The translations under genes were made by a program, and so were the position numbers. A stretch of DNA of 64,000 bases from assembly GCA_910586315.1 (NCBI GenBank), contig CAJUIP010000006.1, forward strand, positions 1-64,000. The letters run 5' to 3'. This DNA comes from an uncultured Lachnospiraceae bacterium (GTDB lineage: Bacteria; Bacillota; Clostridia; Lachnospirales; Lachnospiraceae). Below, one piece after another: positions 7,909 to 15,148 of the stretch. Positions within the stretch are counted from its first letter, which is position 1. Every line of letters begins with the position of its first letter. The notes under the pieces were generated by a model. That model ran no database searches. It worked only from the letters and a program-made list of their open reading frames with translations, and was not told where the DNA came from.

Positions 7909-8697
7909 ATGGAAAACAAGAATGCGATGCAGCCGGAGAAGCAGGCGGCCATACGGATTTTGAGCAAGTCTGAGGAACTTTATGTGCTGATCTCACTATG
8001 TACGAAAATGCCGTTCGTTATGTGCGATCCGGAGACATTTGATGATGAAATTTTTATATACGAGAAGGAAGAAGATATTAAGAGGGAAGGAAAAAGGTTT
8101 GTGGACCAGAAAATTCCTCTGCAGATCGCCAAAGTGGCCCGGAAGGATTTTTTGAACTTTTATGCGAACGTATTTACTATGGGAGTGAACTGCGTAGTTT
8201 TAAACGGCTATATGCCGGATATGTTTAAACTTCAGCTGAGCGAAATGGTGAAGAAGCCGGGGCAGAAGCTTCCCAATGGACAAATCTGGGTGGAGAATCC
8301 GGGACTGCATCTGACTGCCCTTTATTTTATGCAGGAAGTGAGAAGGCAGAAGCTTTCAGAGCTCACCGATGAACTGAAAGAAATGCAGGAAGAAATTTTG
8401 GCTGATTATGAAAAGGGTACTTATGTGGCGGCCGTCCATGAGAATAACGGGATTCCGCTTCTGAAACAGAAAAACGGCGATGTGTTCCAACCCGTTTTTA
8501 CAGACATTTTGGAGTTTGGGAAGTTTAATAAAGATAACCAGCTTAAGGCCGTCATAGTGACTGCTGCCAAAATCCCGGAAATTCTTGCGGAAGATGCCAA
8601 GGGAGTTGTAATTAATCCCTTTGGAGTGAATCTCCAGCTTCCCATTACAAAACGGCCAGGAAAAAAGGGGCCGGAAAGGGAACAGGAGAAGGAGTAA
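7909..8697 (+). CDS. SseB-like (SseB N-terminal domain) protein
   Basis: A longer frame would start at 7861, but that ATG lies inside a TATAAT -10 box, so I place the start at 7909 (MENKNAMQ..., with GGAAGGAAG upstream), giving 262 residues. The order of features fits SseB-like proteins: a short N-terminal helix, ELYVLISLCTKMPFVMCDPETFDDEIFIYEKEEDIKREGKRFV (first alpha/beta unit, about 25-70), then a second part ending PVFTDILEFGKF...AVIVTAAKIPEILAEDAKGVVINPFGVNLQLP, which is the typical SseB C-terminal strand pair. The extreme C-terminus is lysine/glutamate-rich. It is cytosolic and of unknown role; SseB-like domains in Firmicutes often sit near secretion or stress genes, but there is no such context here. 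Confidence 0.65.
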   Translation: MENKNAMQPEKQAAIRILSKSEELYVLISLCTKMPFVMCDPETFDDEIFIYEKEEDIKREGKRFVDQKIPLQIAKVARKDFLNFYANVFTMGVNCVVLNGYMPDMFKLQLSEMVKKPGQKLPNGQIWVENPGLHLTALYFMQEVRRQKLSELTDELKEMQEEILADYEKGTYVAAVHENNGIPLLKQKNGDVFQPVFTDILEFGKFNKDNQLKAVIVTAAKIPEILAEDAKGVVINPFGVNLQLPITKRPGKKGPEREQEKE

Positions 8698-8723
8698 GAA
8701 AAATCTTCTATACGCCCCACGAT

Positions 8724-8793
8724 GCGGGAAATTTGGCCCCTATTTGGTCAACGTAGCTCACTACGCCTCCCTCATTCGGACTAAATTTCCCAC
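8724..8793. repeat. Imperfect palindrome with a CGTAGC...CTACGCC core
   Basis: Outer arms GCGGGAAATTT and AAATTTCCCAC enclose a central ACGTAGCTCACTACGCC. A similar core (CCGTAGCCACCGCTACGCC) sits inside the hairpin at 25027-25194, so the two may be members of one repeat class. It fills the gap between the SseB-like gene and the L,D-transpeptidase. Confidence 0.5.
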
Positions 8794-8876
8794 AAACTGT
8801 GACACATATCTGAAGGAAAACAATTTTCAAACATGCTCTAAAATATAGAAATTAAAAACGGAAGTGAGGATCTGGT

Positions 8877-10283
8877 ATGAAAAATCTTTTGAAGAAACTG
8901 TTTTCTGTGGGAGCTGCGGTCTGGATTGCCGCCGCGGCGTTTCCATTGGGAAGTATGGCTGCCGAGAAAGAGGATACGAGCCGTTTTGTGGAAGGGACTA
9001 CAATCAACGGTGTGGAAGTGTCAGGAATGACAGCGGATGAGGCGAAGACTCATATGGAAGCGTATTTTAAGGGGAAATATACCTTAAAAGTCAGGGATCT
9101 GGATGGAACACAGGAATTGATCAGAGATACGGACATTGGATATTATCTTCAGGTCACGGGCGATCTGAACGCTGTTTTGCAGAGAGAAAATGACGGAGGA
9201 AGAAAAACGGGACCTGGAGAAGAGAACAGTTTCCGTGTGGAGGTAAATTCCGGATGTGATGAGGGCCTGCTGCGACAGGCCATGGAAAACCTCACTTTTG
9301 TGAGGAATGCCACCCCCACCACAGACGCCCATATCTCAGCCTATGAGGAGGGGAAGGCATTTACTATAATACCGGAAGTGCAGGGAACGGAAATTGACGT
9401 GGACAAACTGGTGGCGGCTGCAAAGAAGGCCTTAAGTGAGCAGAGGTCTGTGCTGAGGCTGGCTGACATCGACTGCCGGAAAGCGATTCAGGTAACTTCG
9501 CTGGAAGATTCTCTGAACCGGCTGTGCGCCAGTCTGAACCAATTTAAAGACGTGAATATTACATATATGTTCGGGGAAAACCAGGAAGTTCTTCGCGGAA
9601 CGGAGATCGCTCAGTGGATTAAGGGGACGTCAGGCTCTGAGATTCTCGTGGATGAGGCGAAAGTGGTGGAATACGTAAAGTTTCTGGCAGACACTTATGA
9701 CACCTACGGGAAGCCTATTTTGTTTCATGCCTCTTCCGGACGGGAAGTGACAGTGCCCGGCGTTTATGGATGGCAGATGAATCAGGCAGAGGAGGTAAAA
9801 GCACTGCTCCAGGCGATTCAGGGCTGCGAGAGCCAGACCAGAGAACCTGTATATTCCATCACTGCAATCAGCAGGAGCGGGTATGATTTTGGAGCAACAT
9901 ACATTGAAGTGGATCTGACAGGACAGCACCTGTACTTTTATGAAAATGGCGCCTGCATCCTGGATGCACCCTTTGTATCGGGAAATGTGTCCAAAGGATG
10001 GACGACTCCGCCGGGATTTTTTACTCTGAATTATAAACAGCGGGATAAAGTCCTGAGAGGAAAACTGCAGGCGGACGGAACTTATGAATATGAAAGTCCG
10101 GTTTCTTACTGGATGCCTTTTAATGGAGGAATCGGGCTGCATGATGCCAGCTGGCGTTCGAAATTCGGAGGGCAGATCTATCAGACCGGTGGTTCCCATG
10201 GCTGTATTAATCTTCCGCCCAGTGCGGCCGCTGTTATTTATGAGCATGCGTATACAGGAATTCCGATTCTCTGCTTTTACTAA
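8877..10283 (+). CDS. L,D-transpeptidase with peptidoglycan-binding region
   Basis: The 468-residue protein starts with a signal peptide (MKNLLKKLFSVGAAVWIAAAAFP, cleavage after SMA near residue 29). A long extracellular region follows (FVEGTTINGVEVSGMTADEAK, the YoaR/PG_binding_4-like repeat found in VanW and Ldt proteins), then the YkuD catalytic domain: YIEVDLTGQHLYFYENG, FVSGNVSKGWTTPPGFF, GIGLHDASWR and SHGCINLPPS. The Cys in SHGC (about 443) is the nucleophile and the His residues the base. It would form 3-3 cross-links, or attach proteins to peptidoglycan, on the outer face of the membrane. Length and order are normal. It is a single-gene unit with its own terminator. Confidence 0.92.
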   Translation: MKNLLKKLFSVGAAVWIAAAAFPLGSMAAEKEDTSRFVEGTTINGVEVSGMTADEAKTHMEAYFKGKYTLKVRDLDGTQELIRDTDIGYYLQVTGDLNAVLQRENDGGRKTGPGEENSFRVEVNSGCDEGLLRQAMENLTFVRNATPTTDAHISAYEEGKAFTIIPEVQGTEIDVDKLVAAAKKALSEQRSVLRLADIDCRKAIQVTSLEDSLNRLCASLNQFKDVNITYMFGENQEVLRGTEIAQWIKGTSGSEILVDEAKVVEYVKFLADTYDTYGKPILFHASSGREVTVPGVYGWQMNQAEEVKALLQAIQGCESQTREPVYSITAISRSGYDFGATYIEVDLTGQHLYFYENGACILDAPFVSGNVSKGWTTPPGFFTLNYKQRDKVLRGKLQADGTYEYESPVSYWMPFNGGIGLHDASWRSKFGGQIYQTGGSHGCINLPPSAAAVIYEHAYTGIPILCFY

Positions 10284-10288
10284 ATGAA

Positions 10289-10352
10289 AGGAGGAGTATT
10301 GCCCGCTGCCCCGAAACCGGGAAGATTACAGGACGACGGGAATACTCCTTTT
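10289..10352 (+). terminator. Intrinsic terminator of the L,D-transpeptidase gene
   Basis: GGAGTATTGCCCG and CGGGAATACTCC pair over about 35 bases and are followed by TTTTG. Confidence 0.7.
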
Positions 10353-10463
10353 GCCGGAATTTTAAATGACCATCAGTTTTAGAGCCAATTCTCCGATTTT
10401 CTGGAGATTTTCGAGGGAAATCTGTTCGCGGACAGAATACCGGAAATCCTCCTTTTAAGTAAT

Positions 10464-11432
10464 TTAAATTTGTAAAATGCCGTCTTTCATGATAATCTCA
10501 TTATCCACTTCGATTGTGCCACGGTGCATGATAAGATCATAATGACAGGCTGCCTTCACATTTCCTCCCAGAGTCAGGCTGGTTCCAATTCCAATATGAA
10601 CGGATCCAAAGACACCCTCATCTTCCAGCATAAAGCCCATAAATCTGCATTGCGGATTCAGACCGACTCCCATTTCTGCGATATTATACACATTTGCATC
10701 ATTTTTAGATTTCAGATCCTCTGCCAGAAGCCTGGCCTGAGCTCCACCGTCTATGGAAGTAATCCTTCCGTTCTCCACATGACATATTACCGGTTGTTCC
10801 AGCAGTCCAATGTTTATATAAGGAATGCTGGCATCCACAACGATGGTGCCGTTTGCCGTCCCCTCTAACGGAGATACATTTGCCTCTACCGTTGGAACCG
10901 GCGCAAATTCACCGGGCTCTACCATACAATACATGGCATTATACCGGCGTCCGACAGCGGAATATGTAAGATCTGTTCCGGCAGCTGTAGTCAGCCGGAT
11001 TTTTTTTGCTCCTCCAAGCTTTTTTGCCACAGCCTTGCAGTCTCTTGCGGACTGTGGGAAATCGGCTTCCAGCCCTCCATGAATCATCATATCCTCGGAG
11101 AACTGTGTCAGCATGATTCCCCTGGAACCGGCCTGGCAGGCATCTTTTACGGCATGGGTATGAGTAATGGAACGGCCTACAATACTGATAAAACCATCAC
11201 TTTTCTTCATGGCTTCTGCAACGCTCTCCGGCGGTTCCTGGCCATCCCTGTCACGGGGCAGCATGATGATAAGGGTGGGTTCGGCATATTCTCCGTACAC
11301 TGCCTGTGCGACTGCTTTTGCAATGTTCATTTTTTCAGGCTCTGTGACAATGAGAATCCGTTCGCCTTTTTTCACACCGAGACAGGTTTTTACTACGGTG
11401 GCGGCACCTCTTGCCATTAACATTTGTTTCAT
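10464..11432 (-). CDS. M29-like aminopeptidase family protein (leucyl aminopeptidase-related)
   Basis: The 322-residue protein has an N-terminal alpha/beta domain (AATVVKTCLGVKKGERILIVTEPEKMNIAKA) like the M29 aminopeptidase/2,5-dihydroxypyridine dioxygenase-like superfamily. The C-terminal half holds the conserved motifs of that family: NIAEMGVGLNPQCRFMGFMLEDEGVFGSVHIGIG and HYDLIMHRGTIEVDN, with Glu and His residues that bind metal in relatives. It is cytosolic. It lies just downstream of a GntR gene on the same strand, and the two share a TTCTATAGAA palindrome upstream, so it is probably the regulator's target. The exact substrate is unknown; a dipeptide or cyclic amide hydrolysis is possible. 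Confidence 0.75.
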   Translation of the reverse strand: MKQMLMARGAATVVKTCLGVKKGERILIVTEPEKMNIAKAVAQAVYGEYAEPTLIIMLPRDRDGQEPPESVAEAMKKSDGFISIVGRSITHTHAVKDACQAGSRGIMLTQFSEDMMIHGGLEADFPQSARDCKAVAKKLGGAKKIRLTTAAGTDLTYSAVGRRYNAMYCMVEPGEFAPVPTVEANVSPLEGTANGTIVVDASIPYINIGLLEQPVICHVENGRITSIDGGAQARLLAEDLKSKNDANVYNIAEMGVGLNPQCRFMGFMLEDEGVFGSVHIGIGTSLTLGGNVKAACHYDLIMHRGTIEVDNEIIMKDGILQI

Positions 11433-11540
11433 AATTATAATCCTTTCCCTGCCGGTTCAGTTCCGGCAGTATATTGTGTGATATGAAATATTGTAATATG
11501 AAGCCCGCAATGTTGAATATTCAATATTCGATATTAAATA

Positions 11541-11550
11541 TTCTATAGAA
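11541..11550. promoter_or_regulatory. TTCTATAGAA palindrome upstream of the M29-like gene
   Basis: A perfect 10-base palindrome within AATATTCTATAGAAA is repeated at 12667-12676 upstream of the GntR gene. It is surrounded by further AT-rich dyads (GAATATTC, AATATT). It is a candidate GntR/FCD operator. Confidence 0.5.
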
Positions 11551-11618
11551 ATAAAAATGATAAAATATCTGCGAGTCTGTTTTTTAGTCTGACACAGACT
11601 CACAGGTGAAAATAATGC

Positions 11619-12278
11619 TTATTGGCTGTCGGCAGAATACTGGTAGCCATTTTGAATATGCTTTGACAGGGCACTTACGGCAGCGGAAATATCCCCGGAG
11701 CGGATTGCCTTCAGAATTTCCCGGTGCTCTGCGATAATTGCATTTTTACGTATCTGGTTATTCGCCGAGAAATTTCTTTCACGAAGAAGCTCTGTATTTA
11801 ATAAAGACATAAGTGTGAGAAGTTTGGAATTTTGACATCCTTCCAGCCAGATGTCATGAATAGCAGAGCTTAAGGAGACGAACTCATTGATATCATCCGT
11901 ATTCTCAGCCTGATTGATCATGTACTCCAATGCCTGAATGTCCTTTTTTCCGGCCTTCTCCATAAACAGTTTTAGGGCCAGACTTTCCAGCGCTTCCCGG
12001 CATTGAAGAGTTTCCAGTGCAAGCTGCTGATTGTAGCCCTGCACGACAGCGCCTTTCCATGGGTCAACACGGATTAAACCTTCCATCGATAACATTCGGA
12101 ATGCTTCACGGACAGGAGTGGCGCTGACGCCAAGCTGTTTTCCCATCTGGACTTCGGAAAGCTTGCATCCCGGAGGCAGTTCGCCATCCAGAATGGATTG
12201 CTTTATGTTTTGGTAGACTCTTTGGTTTAAAGTCTGGCGTTTTACACTTTTCACTTTAAACTGTACGGTATTTTCCAT
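11619..12278 (-). CDS. GntR-family transcriptional regulator (FadR/FCD subfamily)
   Basis: AGGAGG 8 bases upstream selects the ATG at 12278; the longer open frame upstream is only repeat DNA. The 219-residue product has a winged helix-turn-helix (about 20-80; SEVQMGKQLGVSATPVREAFRMLSMEGLI) and a C-terminal FCD effector domain with conserved Asp/His (ESLALKLFMEKAG, HDIWLEGCQNSKLL, EHREILKAIRSGDISAAVSALSKHI). FCD members bind small organic acids or amino-acid derivatives through a metal. Its upstream DNA carries four spaced palindromes, suggesting tight autoregulation, and it lies beside the M29-like peptidase it probably controls. Confidence 0.85.
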   Translation of the reverse strand: MENTVQFKVKSVKRQTLNQRVYQNIKQSILDGELPPGCKLSEVQMGKQLGVSATPVREAFRMLSMEGLIRVDPWKGAVVQGYNQQLALETLQCREALESLALKLFMEKAGKKDIQALEYMINQAENTDDINEFVSLSSAIHDIWLEGCQNSKLLTLMSLLNTELLRERNFSANNQIRKNAIIAEHREILKAIRSGDISAAVSALSKHIQNGYQYSADSQ

Positions 12279-12296
12279 GAAGATGCCTCCTGTGCA

Positions 12297-12322
12297 GATA
12301 TACTGTTTATCGACATTATACC
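12297..12322 (-). promoter_or_regulatory. Operator palindrome 1 (degenerate) of the GntR gene
   Basis: GATATACTGT-TTAT-CGACATTATACC keeps the right half-site (GACATTATACC) and a weakened left one. It is nearest to the GntR ribosome site. Confidence 0.55.
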
Positions 12323-12505
12323 ATGTCCGCAAGCGGCCATGGTGCCTCCGGCGGATTCCAGTGCCTGGCTTTCTGCGGTAAACGCAGAAACCAGATGCAC
12401 AGGTACAATGTCTGGCGACATTATACCATGTCCGCAAGCGGCCATGGTGCCTCCGGCAGATTCCAGTGCCTGACTTTCTGCGGTAAACGCAGAAATCAGA
12501 TGCAC
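12323..12505. repeat. Tandem ~105-bp duplication between GntR operators
   Basis: The spacers between sites 1-2 (12323-12401) and 2-3 (12428-12505) are nearly identical: CATGTCCGCAAGCGGCCATG..., then GATTCCAGTGCCTG, then a small hairpin TTTCTGCGGTAAACGCAGAAA and CAGATGCACAG. Each carries short hairpins. The DNA does not encode a protein in the regulator's frame. Confidence 0.85.
12402..12427 (-). promoter_or_regulatory. Operator palindrome 2 of the GntR gene
   Basis: GGTACAATGTC and CGACATTATACC are arranged as TATAATGTC-N4-GACATTATA with one mismatch in the left arm. It lies 105 bases from site 1. Confidence 0.65.
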
Positions 12506-12531
12506 AGTATAATGTCTGTCGACATTATACC
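12506..12531 (-). promoter_or_regulatory. Operator palindrome 3 of the GntR gene
   Basis: This is the exact form: TATAATGTC, 4 bases, GACATTATA. It lies 104 bases from site 2. Confidence 0.7.
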
Positions 12532-12617
12532 ATGTCTCCGACATGCTATGCTCCGCGGGATGCACACGATTCGCTAAGGAATTTGTCTGTCCTTTTGGAC
12601 AGACGCGAATCGGCGCG

Positions 12618-12643
12618 GGTATAATATCTGTCGACATTATACC
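12618..12643 (-). promoter_or_regulatory. Operator palindrome 4 of the GntR gene
   Basis: GGTATAATATC, 4 bases, GACATTATACC. It lies 112 bases from site 3. The spacer before it differs from the first two and contains its own hairpin (TGTCTGTCC...GGACAGACG). Confidence 0.65.
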
Positions 12644-12666
12644 TTATATCCCTCTAAAATGCAATA

Positions 12667-12676
12667 TTCTATAGAA
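12667..12676. promoter_or_regulatory. TTCTATAGAA palindrome upstream of the GntR gene
   Basis: The same AATATTCTATAGAAA sequence as at 11541-11550 lies just beyond operator 4. It is shared by the regulator and the M29-like gene. Confidence 0.5.
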
Positions 12677-12719
12677 AATATTTATTATGTATTATTTTGC
12701 ATGCACAGAAGCAAGTAAG

Positions 12720-12760
12720 AAAGGCCCCTGCGATTGGCAGCTGCAGAGGCCTTTCTTTTG
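12720..12760. terminator. Intrinsic terminator (bidirectional)
   Basis: AAAGGCCCCTGC and GCAGAGGCCTTT pair over an 11-base loop and are followed by CTTTT. It would end transcripts from kdgK on the minus strand and block read-through towards it. A second hairpin (GGGTCTGCC/GGCAGACCC) follows at 12760-12782. Confidence 0.75.
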
Positions 12761-12843
12761 GGTCTGCCGGCTGGCAGACCCTGTGGTATATATTGAGGAA
12801 TAAACTTGCCCGTTTTGGCAAATTGGGCAGCTAAGTCAGATGA

Positions 12844-13869
12844 CTATCTCTGAACACGCCCGGAGCCGTCGCCGCCTGCCAGCTTGTTCACTTCATCGAC
12901 GGAAACCATGTTCATGTCTCCTTCGATGGAGTGCTTTAAGCAGGATGCGGCAACTGCAAACTCGATTGTGCTCTGAGCATCATAACCGCTTAAGCAGGCG
13001 TAAATTAGCCCGCCGCCGAAGCTGTCGCCGCCGCCTACGCGGTCGACGATATGCATTTTGTATTTTTTACTGAAGTAGTAATTGTTTCCGTCATATAACA
13101 TGGCAGACCAGTTGTTGTCGTTGGCGGAAAGGGATTCGCGGAGTGTAATGGCAACCTTTGTAAAACCGAAGCGGTCGGCAAGCTGCTTTGCGACGTCCTT
13201 GTAGCCCTCATGGTTTACGCTGCCAGCTGTAACATCTGTATTGACGGCCTTGATTCCAAACACATCAGAGGCATCCTCTTCGTTTGCGATACATACATCG
13301 ACATATTTGCAGAGTTCCCCCATAACCTCTCCTGCCTTTGCCTTACTCCACAGTTTATTTCTATAATTTAAGTCGCAGGAAACCGTAAGGCCAAGCTCTT
13401 TTGCCTTCTTGCATGCTTCCAGGCAGATACCGGCAACGGTGTCATTGAGGGCTGGGGTGATACCTGTGAAATGGAACCAGTCAGCGCCTTCAAAAATCTT
13501 TGCCCAGTCGAAATCTTCCGGGGAAGCCTCAGAAATCGCAGAATGCGCGCGGTCATAGATCACCTTGGACGGTCTCTGGGAAGCGCCCTTCTCTAAGAAA
13601 TAGATACCAACCCGGTCACCGCCGCGGGCGATTGCGGATGTGTCAACGCCATATTTTCTTAATTCGTTGACAGCGGCCTGACCGATTTCATGCTTCGGAA
13701 GTTTTGTAACGAATGCGGAATCAAAACCGTAGTTGGCAAGGGAAACAGAAACGTTGGCCTCGCCGCCGCCATAGGTTGCGCCGAATGTGTTCGCCTGTAC
13801 AAAACGATAATACCCCTCCGGAGCGAGACGGAGCATAATTTCACCAAATGTGATAACTCTTTTTGCCAT
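12844..13869 (-). CDS. kdgK: 2-keto-3-deoxygluconate kinase (PfkB-family sugar kinase)
   Basis: The 341-residue PfkB-fold protein opens with VITFGEIMLRLAPEGYYRFVQANTFGATYGGGEANVSVSLANYG, a typical KDG kinase front with a sugar-binding GGG/N motif. ATP- and catalytic motifs are at the C-terminus (VDRVGGGDSFGGGLIYACLSG, about 285-305), with Asp as the base. It phosphorylates 2-keto-3-deoxygluconate to KDPG. It lies 59 bases downstream of the aldolase that cleaves KDPG, and together they feed uronic acid or pectin breakdown products into pyruvate and glyceraldehyde phosphate. A related fructo- or ribo-kinase activity cannot be excluded from sequence alone, but the neighbour argues for KDG. Confidence 0.85.
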   Translation of the reverse strand: MAKRVITFGEIMLRLAPEGYYRFVQANTFGATYGGGEANVSVSLANYGFDSAFVTKLPKHEIGQAAVNELRKYGVDTSAIARGGDRVGIYFLEKGASQRPSKVIYDRAHSAISEASPEDFDWAKIFEGADWFHFTGITPALNDTVAGICLEACKKAKELGLTVSCDLNYRNKLWSKAKAGEVMGELCKYVDVCIANEEDASDVFGIKAVNTDVTAGSVNHEGYKDVAKQLADRFGFTKVAITLRESLSANDNNWSAMLYDGNNYYFSKKYKMHIVDRVGGGDSFGGGLIYACLSGYDAQSTIEFAVAASCLKHSIEGDMNMVSVDEVNKLAGGDGSGRVQR

Positions 13870-13928
13870 GACTAAAATTCTCCTTAAAATTATAATGGTT
13901 CAGTCCTGTATCACACTCCAGAACTGTT

Positions 13929-14888
13929 TTATTTCTGCACGAGATGTACTGCGAAGCCGCCGATCTCATCGGAAAGGTAAATGGCAGTCATCTTATCGCC
14001 TTTGAACCTGGCAGTGGACTCATCAAACTTATAGCCCATCAGTTCAAGATAGTTTTTTGCTCTTGCGACGGAGTTCGTGGAAATCGCAATGTGGCCGTTT
14101 GCGCCGCGCCCGGCGCTCTTCATGGCTTCAATGGCGGTTCCCGCAAATACGGAGCTGTTTCCGACCTTCTTTGCAAAGCCGAAAAGGCCGTCAAATGCGT
14201 CGGCAGTCTTTTCAGCCTCTGCTTCATTGCTGCAGTTAATGCCCACATGAGCTAATTCGAATCCGAGCATGGTCTGTACGGCTTCCCTGGTTAAATCACG
14301 GATTTTATCAAATTCGCCGGCTGTAACCAGCTCTTTTTTTACCATCCAGCTCCCGCCGCATGCTAAGATCTTATCAAATGCAAGATAGGAGTTAAGATTT
14401 TTGGCGTTGATTCCACCGGTAGGCATGAATTTCATCTGGGTATAGGGAGCGGCCATGGCTTTAATCATATTGAGGCCGCCTGCCTGCTCCGCCGGGAAGA
14501 ATTTTACAACATCAAGACCAAGGGAGATTGCAGCCTCCACATCGCTGGGATTGGAAGTACCCGGTGTCACCGGAATACCCTTGTCCACACAATATTTTAC
14601 AACCGTTGGATTTAAGCCCGGGCTTACAATGAATTTTGCGCCGGCATTGACAGCGCGGTCAACCTGCTCGGTGGTGAGAACGGTGCCTGCGCCCACCAGC
14701 ATTTCGGGGAATTCTTTTGCCATAATGCGGATGGATTCTTCGGCGGCCGCGGTACGGAAGGTAACCTCCGCACATGGAAGGCCGCCCTCGCAGAGCGCCT
14801 TTGCAAGCGGAGCCGCATCTTTTGCGTCATCCAATACCACAACGGGAACAATACCAATTTTCTGGATTTTTTCTAACACTTCGTTCAT
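13929..14888 (-). CDS. eda: KDPG/KHG aldolase with a C-terminal VOC-like domain
   Basis: Residues 1-205 are a complete KDPG aldolase: PVVVLDDAKDAAPLAKALCEGGLPCAEVTFRT with the catalytic Glu, VGAGTVLT, and the Schiff-base Lys in DVVKFFPAEQAGG (about 133). Residues 215-319 add a second domain (AHVGINCSNEAEAEKTADAFDGLFGF ... FKGDKMTAIYLSDEIGGFAVHLVQK) that resembles half of a glyoxalase/VOC fold. This fusion occurs in Clostridial KDPG aldolases; its role is not known. It is the first gene of the kdg operon, and its promoter region holds a double palindrome. It converts KDPG to pyruvate and glyceraldehyde 3-phosphate. Confidence 0.9.
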   Translation of the reverse strand: MNEVLEKIQKIGIVPVVVLDDAKDAAPLAKALCEGGLPCAEVTFRTAAAEESIRIMAKEFPEMLVGAGTVLTTEQVDRAVNAGAKFIVSPGLNPTVVKYCVDKGIPVTPGTSNPSDVEAAISLGLDVVKFFPAEQAGGLNMIKAMAAPYTQMKFMPTGGINAKNLNSYLAFDKILACGGSWMVKKELVTAGEFDKIRDLTREAVQTMLGFELAHVGINCSNEAEAEKTADAFDGLFGFAKKVGNSSVFAGTAIEAMKSAGRGANGHIAISTNSVARAKNYLELMGYKFDESTARFKGDKMTAIYLSDEIGGFAVHLVQK

Positions 14889-14949
14889 GGTCCCATTTCT
14901 CCTTTTTATTTTATAATTCAGGACAAGTATATGCGGTCATTGATTTTAT

Positions 14950-14992
14950 AATACGATACTTAGTTTCATAATATGAAACCATGTTTCGTATT
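14950..14992 (-). promoter_or_regulatory. Double KdgR-like operator upstream of eda-kdgK
   Basis: The 43-base region is one large palindrome made of two smaller ones: ATACGATAC-TTA-GTTTCAT and ATGAAAC-CAT-GTTTCGTAT, joined by AATAT. Each unit follows the TGAAAC-N3-GTTTCA pattern known for KdgR (IclR family) operators in other bacteria. It lies about 60 bases upstream of the aldolase start. No regulator gene is next to it. Confidence 0.6.
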
Positions 14993-15148
14993 GCGATATC
15001 GTTAGTTTAAATTATACTCAGCAATACTGAAATGTCAATAGGAAAAAAGAATATTAATTGAACGGGGAGTAAACAGTAATCACGTTAAACGGATACACAA
15101 TTTTATTACAAATAATGTACCTTCCCATCTGTTTGAAAGTGTGATAAA

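Noticed and set aside
12279..12437. N-terminal extension of the GntR gene
   Set aside because: The extension is made of operator-repeat DNA. The AGGAGG-led ATG at 12278 is the evident start.
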